A DNA stretch of 64,000 nucleotides from an uncultured Candidatus Pelagibacter sp. (GTDB lineage Bacteria > Pseudomonadota > Alphaproteobacteria > Pelagibacterales > Pelagibacteraceae). Positions 18,407 to 28,562 of the stretch are shown here, piece by piece. Below the pieces are notes generated by a model. That model did no database searches. It had not been told where the DNA came from and was given only the letters and a program-made list of their open reading frames with translations. The DNA is taken from positions 124,001 to 188,000 of the forward strand of contig NZ_CALSOW010000002.1 of the NCBI RefSeq assembly GCF_943788075.1, written 5' to 3'. The stretch's first letter is position 1, and each line of letters opens with the position of its first letter. The translations under genes were made by a program, and so were the position numbers.

Positions 18407-19469
18407 TTATATTTAATAACATTATTAGATTTACTAAACTTAAAAATATAATGGGTGTCCATACCGATACCATTAATGGTAGTTTTTCAGTTGAACCCAT
18501 TACGTTAAAAAAGTTGTTTATATAATAAATTATTACCGAAAATAATAGACCAATAATTATCTTAATGACTTTGCTGTTAGTTTTTTTAGTATTTAGCATG
18601 ATAACTGAAGATAGAACTGTCATTATGACTAAAATTAAAGGATATGTTGCAACTTTATAAATTTGCATATCAACATCTACAGTAGAATAATTTAATGATT
18701 TATAATTTTGTCTTAAATCAATAAGTTTTAGGAGTGAAAGTGATGATAAATTTGAAAACAAACTTTCAATTTTTTTTTGATTAAAATTTGATTTAAATTT
18801 TATCAAATCTTTTTTTTTACTTATATTTTCTTCAAAAATTGTTACATCATAAATTAACCATTCATTATCTCTTATATCTATCTTGTCACTTTTGAGACTT
18901 TTGATTAAATTAAATTCATCATCAAAAGTTGTTATAAAAGTATTAGTTAAAAAATTGTTATCAATTTTAGATGAATTTATAATGCTAGTCTTATTGTCGA
19001 CAACATCTTTCATCCATAATCCATTTTTATTTATGACTGCCAAATAAAGTTTATCATCAGAAAATTGATTCTTAATTTGCAAGTAATAATGCTGTAAATT
19101 GGATGAAAGAGAATAAAATGTAGTTACAGTCAAAATGCCAATAACAAAACTAACAAAACCCAAGATGTAAATTATTTTAATATTTTTTAAGCCTGAATAT
19201 TTAAAGATATTTATTTCATCATTATTAAATAACTTAAGAAAAAAAAATTGAGTTGCTATCAAAAATATAAAAGGAAACATTTCAAAAATAATAGATGGTG
19301 AGCTCATAATAGATAGATAAATTGGATAAAGTGAATGCACTTCTTTATTACTAAAAAACTCAATTTCTTTTAAAATGTTTAGAATAAATACAAGGCACAA
19401 CATTATAAAAAAGACGTTAAGAAACGACTTTATAAACCCATTTATTAAAAATTTTGTATATGTTTTCAT
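18396..19469 (-). CDS. lptG: LPS export permease LptG
   Basis: One of the two membrane subunits of the LptB2FG exporter that extracts LPS from the inner membrane. It has 357 residues with the YjgP/YjgQ layout: three N-terminal helices at about 12-32, 48-75 and 100-120, a periplasmic beta-jellyroll, and three C-terminal helices at about 270-350. It overlaps lptF by 4 bp and lptD by 11 bp. Assignment as LptG rather than LptF rests on its second position. Confidence 0.88.
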   Translation of the reverse strand: MKTYTKFLINGFIKSFLNVFFIMLCLVFILNILKEIEFFSNKEVHSLYPIYLSIMSSPSIIFEMFPFIFLIATQFFFLKLFNNDEINIFKYSGLKNIKIIYILGFVSFVIGILTVTTFYSLSSNLQHYYLQIKNQFSDDKLYLAVINKNGLWMKDVVDNKTSIINSSKIDNNFLTNTFITTFDDEFNLIKSLKSDKIDIRDNEWLIYDVTIFEENISKKKDLIKFKSNFNQKKIESLFSNLSSLSLLKLIDLRQNYKSLNYSTVDVDMQIYKVATYPLILVIMTVLSSVIMLNTKKTNSKVIKIIIGLLFSVIIYYINNFFNVMGSTEKLPLMVSVWTPIIFLSLVNLIMLLNINEK

Positions 19470-20590
19470 TTTGTAATTCTGGAAAATAATTTTAATTTAT
19501 GAATAAAAATTATGTAAAAAAATAAAGTTAGAAAAATGGGAAGAATTAAAATTAAAATATTTTTGTTTAAATTATTTGAAATATATCCAAGTGAACTCTC
19601 AGATAGTATTATCAGCCCAAGTCCAAGTAAAAAAATAGAATATTTGTATTTATTATATTTAAGATTTTCTTTTGAGGTTAATATAAATAATAGAGAAATT
19701 AATATTAAAACTGGTAAATAAAATGGATTTATCAATCTTTTAAATATTGTTTTATAAATATTTCTAGGATTATTTTTATTGCAATTAATTACATTGTAAT
19801 CTTTTTTTTCAAAAATAGATTTTATACATCTTATCAAAGAAATTGTTGATTGTTCTTGTATCTTTTTGTGAGTAACAAGATGCGAGTCCATATTTCCTAA
19901 TCCAAAATCTGATCTAGAAAAGTCGAAATTTGTAATATTGTTATTATTTTGATTTAAAGTTTGGCCGTCGTAAAGAACAAGAATTTTTTTATTTCCTTTT
20001 AATTCAAAAACTCCTTTTTTAGCAAATGTGATTTGAAATCCTTTTTCATAGTTATTTTTTTTGATATAAATATTTTTAAGTTCCCCATTTTCATTTTTAT
20101 CTTCAGCAAATATAGTAAGTCCTTTGACTGTATCGTTAAACTTTTTTGGTTTAATTAATCCTTCGAAATAATCTACATTGGAACTTCTTAATTCGGATCT
20201 TGCCATTTCTTGAGATTTTGGAACAATGAGTGACATTAGTAGAATTTGTATCAACATAATCAGAATCGAAATCCAGAAAAAAAAATTTACTATGCTTATT
20301 TTGCTAACGCCGTGATTCCAAAAAATGATTAATTCATTGTTTGCCTCGTATTTGATAAATGTATAAGAAAAACTTATAAAAAGCGCAAAAGGGAGAATCC
20401 TACTAATAATTTTTGGGAAATTTAGTAGTGTATAATTGAAATAAACATTATAGTTTCTGCCATCTTCAATCATAATATCTAAAAAATTTACTGCTTGAAA
20501 AACCCAAATAATTAAACTTATGCCCAACAATGCTAAAAAGAAAAAAGTTAAACAGTCTAATAATAATTTTCTAAAAATAATTTTTTTCAT
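19466..20590 (-). CDS. lptF: LPS export permease LptF
   Basis: Partner of LptG in the LPS export ABC transporter. The 374-residue YjgP/YjgQ-family protein has N-terminal helices (LTFFFLALLGISLIIWVFQA at about 14-33), the conserved FPKIISRILPFALFISFSYT, a periplasmic domain, and C-terminal helices after FKRLINPFYLPVLILISLLF. It starts the LPS operon and is divergent from pepA across about 60 bp. The ATPase lptB is not in this window. Confidence 0.9.
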   Translation of the reverse strand: MKKIIFRKLLLDCLTFFFLALLGISLIIWVFQAVNFLDIMIEDGRNYNVYFNYTLLNFPKIISRILPFALFISFSYTFIKYEANNELIIFWNHGVSKISIVNFFFWISILIMLIQILLMSLIVPKSQEMARSELRSSNVDYFEGLIKPKKFNDTVKGLTIFAEDKNENGELKNIYIKKNNYEKGFQITFAKKGVFELKGNKKILVLYDGQTLNQNNNNITNFDFSRSDFGLGNMDSHLVTHKKIQEQSTISLIRCIKSIFEKKDYNVINCNKNNPRNIYKTIFKRLINPFYLPVLILISLLFILTSKENLKYNKYKYSIFLLGLGLIILSESSLGYISNNLNKNILILILPIFLTLFFYIIFIHKLKLFSRITK

Positions 20591-20651
20591 TGAAATATGT
20601 AAATTTTGACAATATATAGCATTCTACTCGTTAGGATTGTATTTAAAATTT

Positions 20652-22109
20652 ATGACTGTTCAAATTAATTATAAAAGCGGTAATTCGAAAAAAATTTCGT
20701 CAAATCTTGTCTTATTTGTGGATGAAAAATTCAATATTAGTGGTTTAAAAAAATATATCTCAAATTCTGAATTATCATATATCTCAGACCTATTAAAAAA
20801 TAGTGATTTAAAAAAAAGTTTACTTGTTTTCGAAATTAATTCGAAAAAAACAATATTTTTAGTTTCAATTAAGAAAGACATTAATACTTCTGATATAGAA
20901 AATTTAGGTGCTAAATTTCATGGCTATATAAAATATGATAAGAAAAATAATTATTTTGTAAACTCAGATACCATCAATAGTAAGATTAAAAACTTTGTAG
21001 GATATTTTTTGCATGGAATAAAATTAAAATCTTATGAATTTAATATATATAAATCAAAAAAAGATAAAAAATTTGTCTCTATAAATATAATTGGAAGTAA
21101 AAATAAGATATCTTCACAGGATCAATTAAGATTTAAAGCTTTGGAAGAAGGAACTTTTTTTGCAAGAGATCTTGTTTCTGAGCCAGGTAATATTTTACAT
21201 CCTGATGAATATGCAAAAAGAATTAATTCACTTAAAAAATTTGGATTAAAAATTAGTATATACGATGAAAAAAAACTAAAAAAACTTGGAATGAACGCTT
21301 TGCTTGGAGTTGGACAAGGCAGTATTAGGGGTTCATATCTTGTTACAATGGAATGGAATGGAGCAAAAAATAATTCTAAACCTTTAGCTTTTGTTGGAAA
21401 AGGTGTTTGTTTTGATACGGGTGGTATTTCATTAAAACCTGCAAAATTTATGGAAGATATGACTTATGATATGGCAGGTTCTGCTACAGTAGTTGGTTTG
21501 ATGAAAAACTTAGCTGTTAGAAAAGCAAAGATAAATGCTGTTGGCGTCGTAGGTCTTGTAGAAAATATGCCAGGGGGGAATGCTCAAAGACCTGGCGATA
21601 TTGTTAAATCATATAGTGGTAAAACAATTGAAATATTAAACACTGATGCAGAAGGTAGATTGGTTTTAGCGGATGCTCTTACATTCACAGAAAAAAAATT
21701 TATGCCAAGATTTATGGTTGATTTAGCAACTCTTACAGGTGCAATCATAGTTTCTCTCGGATCTGAATATGCTGGTCTTTTTTCTAATGATGATAAATTA
21801 TCTAATCAATTATTAAATGCTGGAGATAAAGTTGATGAAAAATTATGGAGAATGCCACTACATAAAAACTTTGATAAATTAATAGACTCTAAAAATGCTG
21901 ATATGCAAAATATTAATTATGTTGGTGGTGCTGGATCAACTACAGCTGCACAATTTTTACAAAGATTTGTATTAAACAAAACACCTTGGGCACACCTAGA
22001 TATAGCTGGTATGGCTTTTTCAAAATATGGTGGAGCACTTAATTCAGGTGGTGCAACAGGTTACGGTGTAAGATTATTAAACAAACTAATAGAGGATGAC
22101 TATGAGTAA
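20652..22109 (+). CDS. pepA: Leucyl aminopeptidase, M17 family
   Basis: Cytosolic dimetal peptidase that removes N-terminal residues. The protein of about 485 residues shows the M17 catalytic domain: VGKGVCFDTGGISLKPAKFM with metal-binding Lys and Asp, and the signature NTDAEGRLVLADAL. ATG at 20652 is preferred to an in-frame TTG at 20637 because AGGA at 20633-20636 directly abuts the TTG. In alphaproteobacteria pepA usually lies divergent from lptF, as here. Its stop overlaps the ndk start. Confidence 0.94.
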   Translation: MTVQINYKSGNSKKISSNLVLFVDEKFNISGLKKYISNSELSYISDLLKNSDLKKSLLVFEINSKKTIFLVSIKKDINTSDIENLGAKFHGYIKYDKKNNYFVNSDTINSKIKNFVGYFLHGIKLKSYEFNIYKSKKDKKFVSINIIGSKNKISSQDQLRFKALEEGTFFARDLVSEPGNILHPDEYAKRINSLKKFGLKISIYDEKKLKKLGMNALLGVGQGSIRGSYLVTMEWNGAKNNSKPLAFVGKGVCFDTGGISLKPAKFMEDMTYDMAGSATVVGLMKNLAVRKAKINAVGVVGLVENMPGGNAQRPGDIVKSYSGKTIEILNTDAEGRLVLADALTFTEKKFMPRFMVDLATLTGAIIVSLGSEYAGLFSNDDKLSNQLLNAGDKVDEKLWRMPLHKNFDKLIDSKNADMQNINYVGGAGSTTAAQFLQRFVLNKTPWAHLDIAGMAFSKYGGALNSGGATGYGVRLLNKLIEDDYE

Positions 22110-22512
22110 TACAGAACAAACATTATCAATTGTTAAGCCAGACGCAGTTGAAAGAAATTTAGATAATGAAATAAAGGAAATGTTTAAAAATAAAGGATTT
22201 TCAATTGTAAAAGAAAAAAAAATCCAAATTGAAAAATCAGAGGCAGAAAAATTTTATAAGGTTCATGAGACAAAACCATTTTATAATGATCTTTGTGCTT
22301 ATCTGTCCTCTGGACCAATTGTAGTTATGATTCTTGAAAAAGAAAACGCAGTATTAGGCAATAGAGAATTGATGGGTGCTACCAACCCAAATGATGCAGA
22401 AGAAGGCACTATAAGAAAAAAATATGGAATTTCTATTGATAAAAATTCTGTACATGGATCAGATAGTGTTGAAAACGCAAAAATTGAAATAGACTTTTTC
22501 TTTAAAGATTAA
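22102..22512 (+). CDS. ndk: Nucleoside diphosphate kinase
   Basis: Balances nucleoside triphosphate pools through a phospho-histidine. The 136-residue protein reads MSNTEQTLSIVKPDAVERN at the start, VLGNRELMGATNP in the middle, and carries the active-site His in KNSVHGSDSVENA. An in-frame ATG two codons earlier (22096) exists, but AGAGG at 22091-22095 fits the ATG at 22102. It overlaps pepA by 8 bp and the convergent purN by 11 bp. Confidence 0.96.
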   Translation: MSNTEQTLSIVKPDAVERNLDNEIKEMFKNKGFSIVKEKKIQIEKSEAEKFYKVHETKPFYNDLCAYLSSGPIVVMILEKENAVLGNRELMGATNPNDAEEGTIRKKYGISIDKNSVHGSDSVENAKIEIDFFFKD

Positions 22513-23080
22513 GCAGTTTAATAATAGCTTCTGGATAGAGTTTATGCTCTTGGACTAAAATCTTTTTTGCTAAGGTTTCAGGGGTATCTAACTTATTAAT
22601 TCTAACTTTCTTTTGATCAATGATTTTACCAGAATCAAGTTTAGAATTTACAAGGTGAACTGTACATCCTGAATATTTATCTTTATTTTTAATTGCCTTT
22701 ACATGAGTATTTAATCCTTTGTATTTTGGAAGAAGAGAAGGGTGAATATTTAGAATTTTTCCATTAAAATTTTTAATAAATTCTTTTGATAAAATTTTCA
22801 TAAAACCAGCAAGACAAATTAAATTTATATTATCTTTTTTTAATTCGTTGATAACTTTTTTTTCAGATATAGTGCTGTTAAAATTAAATACTTTTTTTTT
22901 AATTTTATTAATCTTGGCATATTTCAAACCTTTTGATTTAGGGTTGTTAGAAATAATCATCCCAATGGTTATTGGTGATTTTTTAAGTTTTGAAAATTTG
23001 ATAAGTGATTTTAAATTACTACCTGTTCCAGATATAAAAATTGCTGTATTTATTTTATTAAATCCAGTTAACAGAGCCAT
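22502..23080 (-). CDS. purN: Phosphoribosylglycinamide formyltransferase
   Basis: Third step of purine synthesis, transferring formyl from 10-formyl-tetrahydrofolate to GAR. The 192-residue protein has AIFISGTGSNLKSLI near the N-terminus for the substrate phosphate, LICLAGFMKIL, and the catalytic NIHPSLLPKYKGLNTH. It follows purM with a 23-bp overlap, the usual purM-purN coupling. Confidence 0.95.
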   Translation of the reverse strand: MALLTGFNKINTAIFISGTGSNLKSLIKFSKLKKSPITIGMIISNNPKSKGLKYAKINKIKKKVFNFNSTISEKKVINELKKDNINLICLAGFMKILSKEFIKNFNGKILNIHPSLLPKYKGLNTHVKAIKNKDKYSGCTVHLVNSKLDSGKIIDQKKVRINKLDTPETLAKKILVQEHKLYPEAIIKLLNL

Positions 23081-24089
23081 TAAGTTTTACTTTTTCTTTA
23101 AAGTTTTTAGAGATTTTTCCTATGACATATGGTTTAAAATTATTTGTAAAATATCTTTTAATTTTATTTAATTTTTTTGGGTTAATAATTAAACAAAAAC
23201 CAACACCGCAATTGAAAGTTTTAAGCATTTCTTTGTCTGATATACCTTTTTTATGAAGCCATTTAAAAATTTTAGATGCTTTTATTTGTTCTAAATTTAT
23301 TTCAGCTGTTAAATTATCTGGAATAACTCTTTTAATATTATCAGCTAAACCACCTCCAGTAATGTTTGCACATCCATTAATTAAATCTTTGTCTATTAAT
23401 TTTAAAACTTCACTTACATAAATTTTAGTTGGTCTAATTAACTCTTTTTTTAAAAAGTTGTTTTTTTTTATATCTATTTTTTTTTGTTTAAGAAGATAGC
23501 GTACTAGAGAATATCCATTTGAATGAAGACCGCTTGAGGGAATAGCTAAAATTAAATCATTATTTTTAATTTTATCTTTCCTTAAAATTTTATTTTTACC
23601 AACAATGCCAACAGCAAAACCTGCAATATCAAATTTACCTTTTTCATACGTGCCAGGCATCTCAGCTGTTTCTCCACCAACTAGTTCACATTTAGATAAC
23701 TCACAACCTTTTAAGATACCTTTAATAATTGATTTTAATTTTTTTAAATCAATTTTATTTATTGATATATAATCCAAAAATAATAGAGGCTTAGCACCCT
23801 GAACAATTAAATCATTCACACTCATTGCAACTAAATCTATTCCAATAGTGTCATACTTATTAAGAGTATTAGCAATTTCCACTTTAGTGCCAACACCATC
23901 GGTGCAAGCAACAATTTTAGGTTGTTTTATTTGATTTGGTATTTCTGATATAGATCCAAAACCTCCAATATTTGAAAACTTTTTTTTGCCTCTTTTTTTT
24001 GATGAAACAGATGAAATGAAATTAACAAATTGATCAGCAGCATTTATGTTAACTCCACTTTTTTTATAGGTTATTGATTTATTATTCAT
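23058..24089 (-). CDS. purM: Phosphoribosylformylglycinamidine cyclo-ligase
   Basis: Makes aminoimidazole ribotide in purine synthesis. The 343-residue protein shows CTDGVGTKVEIANTL, DLVAMSVNDLIVQGAKPL, and GETAEMPGTY, all diagnostic of PurM. Its ATG at 24089 lies only 11 bp from the divergent DUF2066 start at 24101, so the two promoters must overlap coding sequence. Confidence 0.96.
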   Translation of the reverse strand: MNNKSITYKKSGVNINAADQFVNFISSVSSKKRGKKKFSNIGGFGSISEIPNQIKQPKIVACTDGVGTKVEIANTLNKYDTIGIDLVAMSVNDLIVQGAKPLLFLDYISINKIDLKKLKSIIKGILKGCELSKCELVGGETAEMPGTYEKGKFDIAGFAVGIVGKNKILRKDKIKNNDLILAIPSSGLHSNGYSLVRYLLKQKKIDIKKNNFLKKELIRPTKIYVSEVLKLIDKDLINGCANITGGGLADNIKRVIPDNLTAEINLEQIKASKIFKWLHKKGISDKEMLKTFNCGVGFCLIINPKKLNKIKRYFTNNFKPYVIGKISKNFKEKVKLNGSVNWI

Positions 24090-24100
24090 TAATATGTTTT

Positions 24101-25178
24101 ATGAGATTAAATATTAAACTTTTTAATTACAGAAGATTATATATTCATTTTTGCTTTCTTGCTTTGCTAAATATTTTTTTTTCCACAGAAAATATTCAAG
24201 CAAAGACTTTTTCAATCAATGATATAGAGATATCTGCTCCTTTTGAGATTAATTTTGATAAAAACAACATAATTGATGAAGGTTTTCTACAAGCATTTGA
24301 CAGGTTAGTTTTATCCACTGTTCAAACTAAAGACCAAAATAAGCTTAATAAAGTATCTCTTGGTTTGATCAAAGGTATGATTGAAACTTTTTCTATTAAA
24401 GAGGAAAAATTTATTGATGAAGTATATTATTTATCCTTAAATGTATCCTTTAATAAAAAAAAAGTATTAAATTTGATGGAGAGAAAAAATATTTTTCCAT
24501 CACTCCCTGTTAAAAAAAATATTTTTTTTTTACCAATTATCGTAGATAACAATAAAGATGAAATCTCAATTTTTTCAGAAAATTATATCTTTAATAATTG
24601 GAATTCTAACAATCAAAAGTATCATTTATTAAGATATATTTTACCCACTGAAGATCTAGAAGATTTTAATTTAATAAAAAAAAATTCAAAATATTTAGAA
24701 AGTTATAACTTTAATGAAATTATTAAGAAATATAATTTAGATGAATATATTATATCAATCATCTTTAAAGAAAATAATCTAGTTAAAGTTTTAAATAAGA
24801 TAAATTTTAATCAAGAAGAGGATATCAAAAATATCAAGTTTTCAAAATCTTGATATAGATAATAATCAAGAAGCAGATGAATTAGTTAAAAATTTAAAAA
24901 CTATTTATGAAAATTATTGGAAGAGTAAGAATGAAATTAATACATCGGTAAAGATATCTTTAACTATCTCAGTGAATAACAATAATACAGAGATTAAAAA
25001 ATTTGAAGAGATATTAGATAATATGGATATGGTATATGATTTTTATATTTATAAATTAAATAATAAAAATAGTTTTTATAAGATTATATATAATGGGTTG
25101 CCTGACCATTTTCTTAAAGTTATGAAAAATAAAAGATATGAATTTGACATTCAAGATCAGATATGGGTCCTTAAGTGA
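24101..25178 (+). CDS. DUF2066-type secreted protein, one-base frame break
   Basis: A secreted or membrane-anchored protein of about 358 residues of unknown function. ATG at 24101 starts a signal peptide (hydrophobic YIHFCFLALLNIFF, cleavage near IQAKTF). The first frame ends with TGA at 24851, but protein sequence continues without loss in the +1 frame (FQNLDIDNNQEADELVKNLK and on to DIQDQIWVLK at 25178). One extra base near 24838-24842, at a TTTT run, explains the break. Position between purM and an hdaA-like gene is where alphaproteobacteria keep DUF2066 proteins, which is the main basis for the family call. The stop overlaps the hdaA GTG start (GTGA). Confidence 0.75.
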
Positions 25179-25837
25179 ATGATTTAAATCAACTTATATT
25201 AGATTTTGATTATGATCAAAATTTTAAAGATCAAGATTTTTATGTTTCAAAAAGTAATGAATTTGCCTTCAAACTATTAAATAGCTGGCCAAAGTGGGAA
25301 AAAAATTTTGTAAATTTAATTGGAGAAAGATTTTCAGGTAAAACTCATTTAGTAAATATTTTTTTACATAAGTTTAAAGGAATTAAGATTGAGGCCAATG
25401 AGATAAATAATGAATTTTTAAAAAAGATTAAAGTTTTTGAAAATATAATCATTGAAAATTTTAATGATAAAATTGATGAAAATTTATTATTTACTTTATT
25501 GAATATTGTTGACCAGGATAATAAATATCTAATTTTATCTTCAAAAAAGCCAATTGTTGATTATTCCTTTAAGTTAAACGATTTAAACTCAAGATCTAAA
25601 AATTTTTTATTATGCAATATCGAAAAACCAGAGGATGACCTTATGTTTGCGCTTATATTAAAAAACTTATCAGACCGCCAAATATCTATAGATAAGAAAT
25701 TAGTAGATTATATCATAAAAAGAATTGATAGATCGTATGGCAAAATTTTTGATTTCATATATAAAATCGACAAAATTAGTTTAAAACAAAAAAAACCAAT
25801 CGATTTTAAGATTATAAAAGAAGCCTTAGGAGAATAA
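25175..25837 (+). CDS. hdaA: HdaA/DnaA-related replication regulator
   Basis: A 220-residue protein equal to the DnaA AAA+ core without the C-terminal DNA-binding domain, as in Hda/HdaA, which promotes ATP hydrolysis by DnaA after initiation. The N-terminus LNQLILDFDYDQNF resembles the short clamp-binding motif of Hda proteins. Walker A is GERFSGKTHL (about 50-59) and a Walker B-like IIIENFND follows. The start is GTG at 25175, overlapping the previous stop. The DUF2066-hdaA pairing is typical for alphaproteobacteria. Confidence 0.82.
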   Translation: MNDLNQLILDFDYDQNFKDQDFYVSKSNEFAFKLLNSWPKWEKNFVNLIGERFSGKTHLVNIFLHKFKGIKIEANEINNEFLKKIKVFENIIIENFNDKIDENLLFTLLNIVDQDNKYLILSSKKPIVDYSFKLNDLNSRSKNFLLCNIEKPEDDLMFALILKNLSDRQISIDKKLVDYIIKRIDRSYGKIFDFIYKIDKISLKQKKPIDFKIIKEALGE

Positions 25838-27622
25838 TTGAATAAATATAGAACACATAATTGTAATGAACTTAGAAAAGATGATTTAAATAAGGATATC
25901 TCAATATCTGGATGGATTAATAAAAAAAGAGATCATGGCAACCTCTTATTTATTGACCTAAGAGATAATTATGGAATCACACAGTGTATTATTGATAAAG
26001 AGAATAAAAACTTTTTAGATCTTGAAAAAACTCAACTTGAAACAGTTATTAAAGTTAATGGAAAAGTTGTTAATCGTTCTAATGACACGGTTAATAAAGA
26101 TATTGAAACAGGCGAAATTGAAGTTGTTATTAATGAGTTTGAAATATTGGGGACTTGCAAAGAGTTACCAATGCCAGTTTTTAGTGATCAAGAGTATGCT
26201 GAAGAAATAAGATTAAAATATAGATTTCTAGATTTAAGAAGAAAAAAAATTCATGAAAATATAATCTTAAGATCTAAAGTGATTTCTTATATTAGGAATG
26301 AAATGACAAAACTTGATTTTTTAGAATTTCAAACACCAATCTTGACTTCATCAAGCCCAGAAGGAGCAAGAGATTTTTTAGTTCCAAGTAGACTTAACCC
26401 TGGAAAATTTTATGCACTACCACAAGCACCCCAGCAGTTTAAACAATTAATAATGGTTTCTGGTTTTGATAAATATTTTCAAATTGCACCTTGTTTTAGA
26501 GATGAAGATGCTAGGGCCGACAGAAGTCCAGGAGAATTTTATCAACTTGATTTAGAAATGTCATTTGTAGAACAAGAAGATGTTTTTAACGTTGTTGAAA
26601 CTTTAATGGTTAATACTTTTAAAAAATTCTCACATAAAAAACTAATGTACGATAAATTTCCAAAAATTTCATATGCTGATGCAATGTTAAATTATGGAAG
26701 TGACAAACCTGATTTAAGAAACCCATTGCTTATAAATGACATTACAGAAATATTTACAAGAGAAGATGTTTCATTTGAGATTTTTAAAAAACTTGTGAAA
26801 TCTGGTTCAAAAGTTAGATGCATTTCAACTAAAAATACAAAAGATAAACCCAGAAGCTTTTTTGATAATATTGACAAATGGGCTAAAGAACAAGGTGCTT
26901 CAGGTTTAGCATATTTTACTTTTGAAAAAGAGGGTCAACTTTCAGCGAAAGGACCCATTGGAAAGTTTTTTTCTAAAGAAGCCTTAGAAGAAATTATGAA
27001 AAAAACTAACTCAGAGGTTGGAGATAGTATTTTTATGGCATGTGGAAAACAAAATGATTTAGAGAAAATCACTTCACTTGCTAGAGATAAAATAGCTAAA
27101 GATCTTGATTTGATTGATGATGATGTTTTTGCATTTTGTTGGATTGTTGATTATCCAATGTTTGAGAAAGACGAAACTACGAAGAAAATTGAATTTAGTC
27201 ATAATCCATTTTCAATGCCACAAGGAAATTTAACTGAAGAAAATTTTGAAAAACCTTTAGATATATTGGCTTATCAATATGATATTGTTTGCAATGGTAT
27301 TGAACTTTCATCAGGTGCGATAAGAAATCATAAACCAGAACTTATGTATAAACTTTTTTCAATTGCAGGCTATGACAAAAAACAAGTAGATGAAAAATTT
27401 AGTGGAATGATTAATGCATTAAGCTACGGCGCACCACCTCATGGAGGAATTGCCCCTGGTATTGACAGGATAGTAATGTTGCTAGCTAATGAAAAAAATA
27501 TAAGAGAAGTAACTATGTTTCCAATGAATCAGAATGCTCAAGATTTAATGATGAAAGCTCCATCTGATGTAAGCGAAGAACAATTAAAAGAGCTTGGTAT
27601 TAGTATAAAAAATAAAAAATAA
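25838..27622 (+). CDS. aspS: Aspartyl-tRNA synthetase
   Basis: Class II synthetase that charges tRNA-Asp. The 594-residue protein has the N-terminal OB fold (SISGWINKKRDHGNLLFIDL), motif 2 (FRDEDARADRSPGEFYQLDLE), a GAD insertion typical of bacterial AspRS, and motif 3 (GIAPGIDRIVMLL). The start is an unusual TTG at 25838, supported by AGGAG at 25828-25832; translation begins immediately after the hdaA stop. Whether it also charges tRNA-Asn cannot be decided here. Confidence 0.96.
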   Translation: MNKYRTHNCNELRKDDLNKDISISGWINKKRDHGNLLFIDLRDNYGITQCIIDKENKNFLDLEKTQLETVIKVNGKVVNRSNDTVNKDIETGEIEVVINEFEILGTCKELPMPVFSDQEYAEEIRLKYRFLDLRRKKIHENIILRSKVISYIRNEMTKLDFLEFQTPILTSSSPEGARDFLVPSRLNPGKFYALPQAPQQFKQLIMVSGFDKYFQIAPCFRDEDARADRSPGEFYQLDLEMSFVEQEDVFNVVETLMVNTFKKFSHKKLMYDKFPKISYADAMLNYGSDKPDLRNPLLINDITEIFTREDVSFEIFKKLVKSGSKVRCISTKNTKDKPRSFFDNIDKWAKEQGASGLAYFTFEKEGQLSAKGPIGKFFSKEALEEIMKKTNSEVGDSIFMACGKQNDLEKITSLARDKIAKDLDLIDDDVFAFCWIVDYPMFEKDETTKKIEFSHNPFSMPQGNLTEENFEKPLDILAYQYDIVCNGIELSSGAIRNHKPELMYKLFSIAGYDKKQVDEKFSGMINALSYGAPPHGGIAPGIDRIVMLLANEKNIREVTMFPMNQNAQDLMMKAPSDVSEEQLKELGISIKNKK

Positions 27623-27624
27623 AT

Positions 27625-28449
27625 CTATTTTTTTCCCTTTAAATTTATTTTAACATCCGAAAGATCTACTAAATTTTTTTTATAATTATTTCTTACAAAA
27701 CCTTTGCTCGTTATATCTTTTACAATTTTTAATAACTGGTTTTGATCTTCAGATTGACTCTCTTCATTTGTATTAGTCTCATTACCCCCAATAGAAGGTG
27801 TGTGTGCTAAATCCTCTCTGTTTTGATAAGATATCGCTAATTCTCTAAAAATATAATCTAGTATTGAACTTGCACTGAGTATTCTGTCGTTACCATGTAC
27901 TTTTCCAGATGGTTCAAATTTTGTACCAACAAATGCACTAATGAATTCGTCAAGAGGTACACCATATTGAAGTCCCAAAGAGACAGCGATAGCAAAATTA
28001 TTCATAAGTGCTTTCACCAATTCTCCTTCTTTACTAGTATCAATAAAGATTTCACCTATTTTACCATCTTCGTATTCTCCAGTGTGTAAGTAAACTTTAT
28101 GGTCGCCAATAGTAGCTTTTTGAATATAGCCTTTTCTTCTATCAGGCATTCCAAATCTTTTACCACCTTTTTCAGAGGATTTATTGAAATTTGAAATAAT
28201 ATTTTCTTTGTTCACAGAGTTAGGTTGGCTGACCTCAGCTACAACTTCAACTTTTTTACTTTCAATAACTTTATTATTATTTGGATCAAGACTTTTTGTT
28301 TTACGATTATCAAGCTTAACATCTAGAACCTCAAACTTTCCATCGTCTCTTTTTTCAAGATTTTTTAGTTCTGTTTCATTAATATCATCCAAGTAATGAT
28401 TTACTTTAAATGTACATGTGTAGTAAGTCTCAACTAAATATTTTGCCAT
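27625..28449 (-). CDS. Free-standing TSCPD-domain protein, like C-terminus of B12-dependent ribonucleotide reductase
   Basis: A 274-residue protein whose central part (about 100-216: [74 protein letters not shown]) matches the C-terminal TSCPD domain of alphaproteobacterial adenosylcobalamin-dependent ribonucleotide reductase (NrdJ). The roughly 1000-residue catalytic part is absent. The first 60 residues form a separate small region ([20 protein letters not shown]) and the tail [11 protein letters not shown] recalls the NrdJ terminus. GGAG sits 4 bp before the ATG. Function unknown: it could be a nucleotide- or metal-binding regulator. It is a defined gene in good frame, not a decayed end. 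Confidence 0.8.
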   Translation of the reverse strand: MAKYLVETYYTCTFKVNHYLDDINETELKNLEKRDDGKFEVLDVKLDNRKTKSLDPNNNKVIESKKVEVVAEVSQPNSVNKENIISNFNKSSEKGGKRFGMPDRRKGYIQKATIGDHKVYLHTGEYEDGKIGEIFIDTSKEGELVKALMNNFAIAVSLGLQYGVPLDEFISAFVGTKFEPSGKVHGNDRILSASSILDYIFRELAISYQNREDLAHTPSIGGNETNTNEESQSEDQNQLLKIVKDITSKGFVRNNYKKNLVDLSDVKINLKGKK

Positions 28450-28492
28450 TTAACTCCAATTTAAATTTTAATTTGAATATTGAATTAATTAA

Positions 28493-28521
28493 TTTATATA
28501 CAAATTCGTATTTTAGTCTAA
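28493..28521 (-). promoter_or_regulatory. Candidate promoter for the TSCPD-domain gene
   Basis: On the reverse strand TTAGAC (28516-28521) and TATAAA (28493-28498) are separated by 17 bp, about 44 bp before the ATG. The 113-bp divergent gap is otherwise A/T only, so chance matches are expected. Confidence 0.35.
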
Positions 28522-28562
28522 TTTAAATTATACAATTTTTAATTGAATTGATAAAAAATTTT

